From Pseudomonadota bacterium (GTDB taxonomy: Bacteria > Pseudomonadota > Alphaproteobacteria > Rhizobiales > Xanthobacteraceae), in assembly GCA_023434095.1 (NCBI GenBank), contig JAEYTJ010000186.1, forward strand, positions 1-5,288: a DNA stretch of 5,288 nucleotides, written 5' to 3'. The notes beneath the pieces are model-generated. The model was given only the letters and a program-made list of their open reading frames with translations. It had not been told where the DNA came from and did no database searches. Of the stretch, positions 1 through 4,420 are shown in pieces; the stretch's first letter is position 1, and the number at the start of each line of letters is the position of its first letter. The position numbers and the translations under genes were made by a program.

Positions 1-750
1 CACCTCCTCGGTGCAGGCTTCCAGATGCATGCCGAGCGCGTCGGCGCCAGCCTCGAACATGCGGGCGAACCAGGCATCGTCGTCGGGCGGCTCGCACTGC
101 ACCTGAATGGGCAGGTTCACCGCCGCCTTCACCGCCGCCGCGCTCTCGGCAAGGATCGCCGCGCCGCGGTCCTTGCCCGGCGGCGTGCCTGTCGTCATCA
201 CCATGTGCTTGACGCCGTCGAGCTCCACGGCGGCCTTGGCGACTTCGGCGAGCTGCGCCGGGGTCTTGCGCTCGATGGTGCGGCCGGCGGCCAGCGACTG
301 GCCGATGGCGCAGAACTGGCAGGTCTTGGTGCGGCTCTGGTAGCGGATGCAGGTCTGGAGCACCGTCGTCGCCAGCACGTCGCGCCCGTGCAGCACGGCG
401 ATCTTGGAATAGGGAACGCCGTCGGCGGTGGTGAGGCCGTAGAATTTCGGCTGGAGCGGAAACGACACCTCGCCCAGCACCAGCCCATCCCGGCGGATGC
501 GGCTTTTGCCATAGGCGTCGGGCTTTTCGACGAGATAGGGGCTCTCGAAAGCCGGCGCGGTGTGGACGGGCACCATCACCGTCATGCCGTCCAGCGTCAT
601 CGCCTTGTGGTCGGAAGGCCCCGCCCCACCCCGGCGCGAATCGGCGCCGGCACGGGGATCAACGAGACGCACCCCGTAGGACTGCAACTCGTTGATCAGC
701 TGCTGCGTCGGCAGCGGCTGCAGCTCGCTCGCGAGATCCATCGGCTTCAT
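1..750 (-). CDS. MSMEG_0568-family radical SAM protein (C-terminal part beyond the left edge)
   Basis: The frame is open from ATG at 750 to the window edge (250 residues, no stop), so the gene is partial; I recall full-length members at about 350-370 residues. Seen: N-terminus MKPMDLASELQPLPTQQLINELQSYG; a three-cysteine cluster Cys134, Cys144, Cys147 (CIRYQSRTKTCQFC, CX9CX2C) followed by AIGQSLAAGRT; a glycine motif MTTGTP at 185-190 in the place of the SAM-contacting GGE-type strand; then QCEPPDD (218-224) and LGMHLEA (239-245). This pattern and its place just after a Nit6803-type nitrilase identify the MSMEG_0568 family of the Nit1C cluster. The protein should bind a [4Fe-4S] cluster and cleave S-adenosylmethionine in the cytoplasm; its substrate is not known to me. 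The start at 750 is chosen for a GGGAG Shine-Dalgarno 8 bases upstream (759-763); ATG at 741 is weaker. It overlaps the nitrilase 3' end by 92 bases, which suggests translational coupling. Confidence 0.88.
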   Translation of the reverse strand, partial: MKPMDLASELQPLPTQQLINELQSYGVRLVDPRAGADSRRGGAGPSDHKAMTLDGMTVMVPVHTAPAFESPYLVEKPDAYGKSRIRRDGLVLGEVSFPLQPKFYGLTTADGVPYSKIAVLHGRDVLATTVLQTCIRYQSRTKTCQFCAIGQSLAAGRTIERKTPAQLAEVAKAAVELDGVKHMVMTTGTPPGKDRGAAILAESAAAVKAAVNLPIQVQCEPPDDDAWFARMFEAGADALGMHLEACTEEV

Positions 751-1735
751 CGGAAACGCTCCCTGTCGGCACGGGGAAATCGGCCCCGGCATGGGTGTGG
801 ACGGGCACGGCCGGGCGTGTGTCATGGTGGAGGCTGAGCAGTTCCGGGCGGGCGTAGTGGCCGACCGAATCCATCATCCGCTTGCGCTTGGTGATGAGGC
901 CCATGTCGAGATCGGCGACGAGGATTCCCTCGCCCGCGGTGAGCGGGGGCACGACATGGCTGCCCTCCGGCGAGACGATCGCCGTCATGCAGCCGCCGGT
1001 GAGCGCCTTGCGCAGCCGCTCGTCGGGGGAGATGCGGGCGACCTGCTCGTCGGTCAGCCAGCCGGTGGCGTTGACGACGAAGCAGCCGGATTCCAGCGCG
1101 TGGTGGCGGATCGTCACCTCGATCTGCTCGGCGAAGATCGGCCCGACCAGCGAACCGGGGAACTGCGCGACGTGGATTTCCTCGTGCTGCGCCATCAGCG
1201 CGTAGCGGGCGAGCGGGTTGTAATGCTCCCAGCAGGCCAGCGCGCCGACGCGGCCGACCGCCGTGTCCACCACCTTCAGCCCGGCGCCATCGCCCTGGCC
1301 CCAGATCATCCGCTCATGGAAGGTGGGGGTGATCTTGCGGCGCTTGAGCTTGAGGCTGCCATCGGCGTCGAAGATCAGCTGGGCATTGTAGAGCGAGCCA
1401 TGGTCGCGCTCGTTCACCCCCAGCACGACGACCACGCCGAGCCGGCGGGCGCTGGCGCTCACCGCCTCCGTCACCGGGCCGGGGACGAGCACGGCCTGTT
1501 CGTAAAGCCGCAAATGCTCGACCCCCGTCAGCACGGGGGGCAGAACGAAGGAGAAATAGGGGTACCAGGGCAGAAAGGTTTCGGGAAACACAACGAGCTT
1601 GGCGCCCTTGCCCGCCGCCTCTTCCAGCGCCGCGAGCACGCGGGTGAGCGTGCCTTCCAGCGTGTCGAGATCGGGCGCGATCTGCACCGCGGCGACGCGG
1701 ACGATTTTCTTTTCGGCCACTTTGTTCTCGGCCAT
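659..1735 (-). CDS. Nit6803-family (Nit1 branch) nitrilase
   Basis: A carbon-nitrogen hydrolase of 358 residues that hydrolyses nitriles to carboxylic acid plus ammonia. The catalytic set is visible: Glu52 (VVFPETFLPWYPY), Lys134 (RRKITPT), second Glu141 (HERMIWGQGDG) and nucleophile Cys168 (GALACWEHYNPLARY). These are each one position before the Glu53/Lys135/Glu142/Cys169 that I recall for Synechocystis Nit6803 (346 residues), strong support for this subfamily. The core fold runs from about residue 10 (KIVRVAAVQIAPDLDTLEG) to about 310 (PELLSLHHDTRPAVPVH). An upstream in-frame ATG at 1774 would add 13 residues encoded by an intergenic palindrome; ATG 1735 is preferred because GGGAGG lies 5 bases ahead of it. 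The last 30 residues, rich in Ala and Arg, lie inside the overlap with the radical SAM gene and look unlike conserved nitrilase sequence. It is the second gene of the operon, 76 bases after the MSMEG_0572-family gene. The natural nitrile cannot be read from the sequence. Confidence 0.95.
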   Translation of the reverse strand: MAENKVAEKKIVRVAAVQIAPDLDTLEGTLTRVLAALEEAAGKGAKLVVFPETFLPWYPYFSFVLPPVLTGVEHLRLYEQAVLVPGPVTEAVSASARRLGVVVVLGVNERDHGSLYNAQLIFDADGSLKLKRRKITPTFHERMIWGQGDGAGLKVVDTAVGRVGALACWEHYNPLARYALMAQHEEIHVAQFPGSLVGPIFAEQIEVTIRHHALESGCFVVNATGWLTDEQVARISPDERLRKALTGGCMTAIVSPEGSHVVPPLTAGEGILVADLDMGLITKRKRMMDSVGHYARPELLSLHHDTRPAVPVHTHAGADFPVPTGSVSDEADGSRERAAAAADAAADQRVAVLRGASR

Positions 1736-1740
1736 GGCGG

Positions 1741-1746
1741 CCTCCC
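1741..1746 (-). promoter_or_regulatory. Shine-Dalgarno that sets the nitrilase start
   Basis: The minus strand reads GGGAGG, then 5 bases (CCGCC), then ATG at 1735. This favours a protein starting MAENKVAEKK over the longer in-frame start at 1774, which would begin inside the palindromic repeat. Confidence 0.7.
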
Positions 1747-1757
1747 GGTTCGTCGTC

Positions 1758-1790
1758 ATCCCGGACGGCGGCACGCCGCCGATCCGGGAT
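1758..1790. repeat. REP-like intergenic palindrome between the first two nit genes
   Basis: ATCCCGGA at 1758-1765 pairs perfectly with TCCGGGAT at 1783-1790. The inner arms CGGCGG (1766-1771) and CCGCCG (1776-1781) also pair, leaving a four-base loop CACG and one bulged A (1782). The flank is GTC on the left and CGC on the right. Palindromes of the form GTCATCCCGGA…TCCGGGAT are dispersed between genes in many alphaproteobacterial genomes (recalled, not searched). It sits 22 bases from both the MSMEG_0572-family stop and the nitrilase ATG. In the transcript it would form a 14-bp GC-rich stem that could stabilise or attenuate the message. There is no T-tract on the minus strand, so a full terminator is unlikely. 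Confidence 0.75.
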
Positions 1791-1811
1791 CGCTCGGTCA
1801 GTGAACGGCCG

Positions 1812-2294
1812 TCACAGCGTCCACGTGTCGAGGATGAAGGCGTTCTCGCGGCGGTGGAGCAGCACGATGTCGAGCACGTCCAGCGGGCTGATCGGCACGA
1901 TGCCGGGGATCAGCGCGCCCTCGCCATGGCCATAGAGCGCCTGCAGGGCGAAGCGGCAGGCATAGACCTTGCCGCCATCGTTCAGGATCTTCTCGATGCG
2001 GTTGTTGAAGTTGAGATGGCCGGGAAACGCCTCGTCGCCGAGCTTGGGGAAGCCCCGCTGCACGCCGAGCGTGACGCCGGGGCCATAGAGCAGCACCGAG
2101 GTCTCGAAGCCCTTCTGGATCAGGCGGGAGGCCTGAAGCAGATTGACGAGGCCGATGGAGCCCTCGAAGGCCACGGTGTGGAAGGTGACGAGCGCCTTTT
2201 CGCCGGGGGCGGCTTTGACGTCCTCGAACTTCTTCTCTTCGTAGTCGACGAGGACGTCGCCCTTGCTGTGGGCCGGCACGGTGATGGTGGCCAT
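1812..2294 (-). CDS. MSMEG_0572/Sll0783-family nitrogen starvation response protein
   Basis: A 160-residue protein with no signal peptide or membrane segment, so cytoplasmic. Sequence such as VTFHTVAFEGSIGLVNLLQ (36-54), KGFETSVLLYGPGVTLGVQRGFPKLGD (61-87), NFNNRIEKIL (95-104) and YGHGEGALIPGIVPISPLDVLDIVLLH (121-147) matches the small protein that heads Nit1C clusters. Synechocystis Sll0783 is the known member; it is induced by nitrogen starvation and, as I recall, needed for normal polyhydroxybutyrate build-up. The biochemical role is unknown. The alternating strands and helices, and a single cysteine in GGKVYACRFALQALYG (Cys113), resemble the DsrE/DsrF-like fold (inference). The start at 2294 is chosen because AAGGAG lies 6 bases upstream; an in-frame ATG at 2384 would lie upstream of the predicted transcription start and encode low-complexity sequence. 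It is the first gene of the operon, behind a sigma-54-type promoter. Confidence 0.92.
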   Translation of the reverse strand: MATITVPAHSKGDVLVDYEEKKFEDVKAAPGEKALVTFHTVAFEGSIGLVNLLQASRLIQKGFETSVLLYGPGVTLGVQRGFPKLGDEAFPGHLNFNNRIEKILNDGGKVYACRFALQALYGHGEGALIPGIVPISPLDVLDIVLLHRRENAFILDTWTL

Positions 2295-2300
2295 GTCGCT

Positions 2301-2306
2301 CTCCTT
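2301..2306 (-). promoter_or_regulatory. Shine-Dalgarno that sets the MSMEG_0572-family start
   Basis: AAGGAG lies 6 bases before ATG 2294 on the minus strand. It gives a 160-residue product starting MATITVPAHSKGD, the usual family length, and argues against the upstream in-frame ATG at 2384. Confidence 0.8.
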
Positions 2307-2318
2307 GGTGCTGCGAGA

Positions 2319-2336
2319 GGCCGGCGGGGGCCGGCC
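2319..2336 (-). promoter_or_regulatory. GC-rich hairpin in the nit operon leader
   Basis: A perfect inverted repeat: the minus strand reads GGCCGGC, loop CCCC, GCCGGCC (7-bp stem). It ends 12 bases upstream of the AAGGAG ribosome-binding site, inside the leader predicted from the sigma-54 promoter. No T-tract follows, so it is not an intrinsic terminator. It may shield or stabilise the 5' end. Stems of this size also arise by chance in DNA this GC-rich. Confidence 0.4.
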
Positions 2337-2366
2337 GTGGTCCGCGAATGAGCCGGCGGGGACCGG
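2320..2366. repeat. Imperfect 15-bp direct repeat in the nit leader
   Basis: GCCGGCGGGGGCCGG (2320-2334) recurs as GCCGGCGGGGACCGG (2352-2366): 14 of 15 bases identical, offset 32 bases. The second copy runs into a 10-bp palindrome GGACCGGTCC (2360-2369) that ends at the predicted sigma-54 transcription start. It could be a protein site or a relic of local duplication. Confidence 0.45.
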
Positions 2367-2379
2367 TCCACGAAGGAAA

Positions 2380-2396
2380 TGCAATCAAGATGCCAA
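2380..2396 (-). promoter_or_regulatory. Sigma-54 (RpoN) promoter for the nit operon
   Basis: The minus strand reads TTGGCATCTTGATTGCA. Against the RpoN consensus YTGGCACG-N4-TTGCW it matches 11 of 13 fixed positions, with the essential GG-N10-GC spacing exact (GG at 2394-2393, GC at 2382-2381) and both mismatches at the less critical C and G after TGGCA. The transcription start is predicted near 2369, giving a leader of about 75 bases to ATG 2294. Sigma-54 control fits a nitrogen-scavenging operon whose first gene belongs to a nitrogen-starvation family. It requires an AAA+ activator encoded outside this window. Confidence 0.68.
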
Positions 2397-2411
2397 TTGA
2401 CAGAATGCCAA
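2390..2411. repeat. Tandem ATGCCAA direct repeat next to the sigma-54 promoter
   Basis: ATGCCAA occurs at 2390-2396 and again at 2405-2411, 15 bases apart start to start. The first copy contains the -24 element of the sigma-54 promoter. The second lacks a matching -12 element, so it is not a second promoter. CAATCAA also occurs twice, at 2382-2388 and 2426-2432 (44 bases apart). MocR-type regulators often bind short direct repeats, so either pair could be an operator; this is speculative. Confidence 0.3.
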
Positions 2412-2523
2412 AAGAATCATCAAAACAATCAAATTACATACAATAACACATTCAATAAGCCCGCGCGGGTCGGAGTCGGTCTGGCGATAGAACGAGCGGA
2501 CGCTTAGAGAAACGGCGGCAGAC

Positions 2524-2540
2524 TGCACGCTTGCTGCGCA
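2524..2540. promoter_or_regulatory. NtrC-like upstream activator site
   Basis: TGCACGCTTGCTGCGCA is a 17-base imperfect dyad with TGCAC and GCGCA ends. It has the length and outer bases of the enterobacterial NtrC site (TGCACC…GGTGCA); I count 11 of 17 matches to the consensus I recall. Its centre is about 163 bases upstream of the predicted sigma-54 start, a normal activator distance. The inner bases match poorly, so the assignment is tentative. Confidence 0.35.
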
Positions 2541-2589
2541 GGCACGGCGACTGGGTCCAGGATGGACATGACGCAGCAAGTTGTGGACC

Positions 2590-2609
2590 AAGGGTGACAG
2601 GCCACCTTT
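2590..2609. promoter_or_regulatory. Inverted repeat over the MocR promoter, possible autoregulatory operator
   Basis: AAGGGTG (2590-2596) and CACCTTT (2603-2609) form an inverted repeat with 6 of 7 pairs matching around a six-base centre. It covers the -35 box and the start of the spacer of the predicted MocR-gene promoter, where a bound protein would block RNA polymerase. Autorepression is common among GntR/MocR regulators, so MocR itself is the likeliest ligand (inference). Confidence 0.4.
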
Positions 2610-2622
2610 GCAACATTATACA
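2594..2622 (+). promoter_or_regulatory. Sigma-70-type promoter for the MocR gene
   Basis: GTGACA (2594-2599) matches the -35 consensus TTGACA at 5 of 6, and TATACA (2617-2622) matches TATAAT at 4 of 6, with an ideal 17-base spacer. Transcription would start near 2629, giving a leader of about 93 bases. That leader carries a 6-bp GC stem, GGCCGC (2636-2641) with GCGGCC (2647-2652). Confidence 0.5.
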
Positions 2623-2721
2623 GTCAATCGGAGCCGGCCGCCGCGCGCGGCCCTCCAAGTGCGAAAGACGATCCCGGCGCGCCCGCGAGCCGCCCGGAAC
2701 GACGACAGGTGAGCGAGACGC

Positions 2722-4107
2722 ATGGCCGACTGGATTCCCGACCTCAGCCGCTCCGACAAGCCGCGCTATCTCGCCATTGCCGACCTGATCGGCGAGGATA
2801 TCCGCGCCGGGCGGCTTGCCATCGGCGACCGGCTGCCGCCGCAGAGGAAGCTCGCGGCCCGGCTCGACATCGACTTCACCACCGTGGCGCGCGGCTATGT
2901 CGAGGCGCAGAAGCGCGGCCTCGTCGAATCCCGCGTCGGCCAGGGCACCTTCGTCACCGGCGCGCCGCGCCCGAAGACCCGCGCGCCCGCCGCGCCCAAG
3001 CCGGGCACGGTCGACCTTTCCATGAATCTGCCGCCCGAGCCGGACGACCCGGCGCTGATCGAGCGCATGCAGGACGGGCTGGCCGAAGTGGCGCGCGATC
3101 TCGTCGCCCTGCTGCGCTATCAGGGTTTCGGCGGGACAGTGGCGGACAAGGACGCCGCCTCCGCCTGGCTCGGCCGCCGCGCGCTGGTGCCGGCGCAGGA
3201 GCGCATCTTCGTCACCCCCGGCGCGCATCCCGCCCTGCTCGGCATTTTCGGCCTGCTGGCGCGGCCGGGCGACACCCTGCTCTGCGAGGCGATCACCTAT
3301 CCCGGCGTGCGCGCCATCGCCGCCCAGCTCGGAATCAAGCTGCACGGCCTGCCGATGGATGCCGACGGCATCGACCCCGACGCCTTCGCCAGCGCCTGCC
3401 GCGATCTCACCCCCAAGGCGCTCTATCTCAACCCGACGCTGCAGAACCCGACCACGCTGACCATCCCCGAGGAGCGGCGCGAGGCCATCGCCAAGGTGGC
3501 GCGGCGCTTCGGCGTGCCGATCGTCGAGGACGACGCCTATGGCTTCGTGCCGCCGCACGGCCCGCCGCCGCTCGCCGCCATCGCCCCGGACCTCACCTGG
3601 CACATTGCCGGGCTGGCCAAGTGCATCGGCGCCGGTCTGCGCGCCGCCTATGTGGTGGCGCCCGAGGCGCGCGCCGGCTACCCCTTCGCCAGCGCGCTGC
3701 GCACCGCCAATGTCATGGCCTCGCCGCTGACCACGGCGCTCGCCACGCGCTGGATCGAGGACGGCACCGCCGACACGCTGCTGCGCTTCATCCGCTCCGA
3801 GACGGCCGCCCGCCAGGCGCTGGCGAGCGACATCCTGCCGGCGGGGAGCTTCCGCGCCGACCCGCTGAGCTTCAATCTCTGGATCGAACTCCCCGCGCCG
3901 TGGACCCGCTCCGCCTTTGTCGGCCATATGCGTTCCACCGGCATCGGCGTGGTGGCGAGCGACGCCTTCACCGTCACCGCGCCCACGGTGGAGGCGGTGC
4001 GCGTCTGCCTCGGCGGCCCGGCGACGCGCGCGCAGATCCGCTCGGCGCTGGACTTCATGGCCCATGCGCTGGAGGAATCGCCGGAGGTGGTGTCGGCGGT
4101 GATGTGA
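2722..4107 (+). CDS. MocR/PdxR-type transcriptional regulator (GntR winged helix plus PLP-binding aminotransferase-like domain)
   Basis: A 461-residue cytoplasmic DNA-binding protein of normal length for the MocR family. Residues about 13-80 form a GntR winged helix (PRYLAIADLIGEDIRAGRLAIGDRLPPQRKLAARLDI, then TTVARGYVEAQKRGLVESRVGQGTFVTG). A short Pro/Lys/Arg-rich linker (81-95) leads to a fold-type-I aminotransferase-like domain with PGAHPAL (166-172), a substrate-side Asn in LQNPT (Asn242), Asp270 and Tyr273 in VEDDAYG for the PLP ring, Lys300 in HIAGLAK as the expected Schiff-base lysine, and Arg427 near the C-terminus for a carboxylate. Such proteins usually act as regulators that sense PLP or a PLP-amine adduct, not as working transaminases. 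The start is supported by AGGTGA 9 bases upstream (2707-2712). It is divergent from the nit operon with 427 bases between starts, so it may control that operon or itself; the ligand cannot be told from the sequence. A true aminotransferase role is a less likely alternative. Confidence 0.92.
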   Translation: MADWIPDLSRSDKPRYLAIADLIGEDIRAGRLAIGDRLPPQRKLAARLDIDFTTVARGYVEAQKRGLVESRVGQGTFVTGAPRPKTRAPAAPKPGTVDLSMNLPPEPDDPALIERMQDGLAEVARDLVALLRYQGFGGTVADKDAASAWLGRRALVPAQERIFVTPGAHPALLGIFGLLARPGDTLLCEAITYPGVRAIAAQLGIKLHGLPMDADGIDPDAFASACRDLTPKALYLNPTLQNPTTLTIPEERREAIAKVARRFGVPIVEDDAYGFVPPHGPPPLAAIAPDLTWHIAGLAKCIGAGLRAAYVVAPEARAGYPFASALRTANVMASPLTTALATRWIEDGTADTLLRFIRSETAARQALASDILPAGSFRADPLSFNLWIELPAPWTRSAFVGHMRSTGIGVVASDAFTVTAPTVEAVRVCLGGPATRAQIRSALDFMAHALEESPEVVSAVM

Positions 4108-4420
4108 GGGACGGCCGCGGTCCGTCTTCGGCGCCGCCCCACCGGACGATGGCCCTTTTGTACTCAAATGTATCCAGCGGCACCGCCGACATAATTGGGT
4201 ACCAAAAAAGGATGTAGAGCCGCTTCCGGACATCCGGGGCCTGAATTAGCTCTCGAACGCTGTACCGGTATCGACCTGCCCTGCAGGGCGACACCGTTCC
4301 GGAAACCGTTCGATGGGCGTTCGTGCCGGATCACCAGCAGAAGAGGGCTCGCCGTGAGCCGCCCGCCCTCAGCCGGACCTGCCGGCGCGTCGGTGGCCAT
4401 GCCTTGCGCGAGGAACCCTG
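4108..4420. other. Intergenic region between the MocR and lipoprotein genes
   Basis: 313 bases in which I see no gene: the open frames here lack recognisable protein and plausible starts. It contains a perfect 12-base palindrome GCCCTGCAGGGC (4278-4289), an 8-base palindrome TTCCGGAA (4297-4304) between two ACCGTT copies (4293-4298 and 4305-4310), and TACCGGTA (4263-4270). The stretch 4156-4210 is poorer in GC than its surroundings and may hold the lipoprotein promoter, but I found no -35/-10 pair with correct spacing. No clear terminator follows the MocR gene. Confidence 0.6.
4278..4310. repeat. Cluster of short palindromes upstream of the lipoprotein gene
   Basis: GCCCTGCAGGGC (4278-4289) is a perfect 12-base palindrome. 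It is followed at once by ACCGTT, the palindrome TTCCGGAA, and a second ACCGTT ending at 4310. The cluster lies 111-143 bases before the lipoprotein ATG. It could be an operator or a leader hairpin; nothing ties it to a known regulator. Confidence 0.35.

Larger units (their letters stand above)
2295..2721. other. Divergent intergenic control region between the nit operon and the MocR gene
   Basis: 427 bases without a credible gene separate two divergent start codons. From left to right it holds: a GC-rich nit leader with a hairpin; a sigma-54-type promoter facing left; an AT-rich block (17 G/C in 2401-2460, against mostly G/C elsewhere); a short palindrome CCCGCGCGGG (2460-2469); an NtrC-like dyad (2524-2540); and a sigma-70-type promoter facing right with an overlapping inverted repeat. 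The AT-rich block lies between the putative activator site and the sigma-54 promoter, where DNA bending is often needed, but I found no full match to the IHF consensus. Confidence 0.7.

Noticed and set aside
25..837. Long plus-strand open frame (270 codons) rich in His, Arg and Gly
   Set aside because: It is antisense to the radical SAM and nitrilase genes, whose motifs are clear; its composition is typical of shadow frames in GC-rich DNA.
692..1804. 370-codon plus-strand open frame antisense to the nitrilase
   Set aside because: The minus strand carries the intact nitrilase with its catalytic residues; this frame shows no domain and low-complexity composition.
2427..2439. IHF site in the AT-rich block (AATCAA at 2427-2432)
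   Set aside because: The second half of the consensus (TTR after four bases) is not matched; only the general AT-richness is left.
2397..2444. Plus-strand TTGACA (2397-2402) and TACAAT (2439-2444) as a promoter
   Set aside because: Each box is good alone, but they are 36 bases apart and neither has a partner at 16-18 bases.
4110..4159. Intrinsic terminator after the MocR gene
   Set aside because: GACGG/CCGTC and GTCCG/CGGAC make only 5-bp stems, and the TTTT at 4156-4159 is not placed directly after a strong stem.
4158..4195. Sigma-70 promoter TTGTAC…CATAAT for the lipoprotein gene
   Set aside because: The spacing is 26 bases, too long for a normal promoter.
2709..4217. 502-codon plus-strand frame overlapping the MocR gene
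   Set aside because: It is the shifted frame of the same DNA; only the 2722-4107 frame shows winged-helix and aminotransferase motifs.
2452..4233. 593-codon minus-strand open frame opposite the MocR gene
   Set aside because: It is a shadow of the MocR gene, rich in Arg/Gly/Ala/His, and runs through the divergent promoter region.
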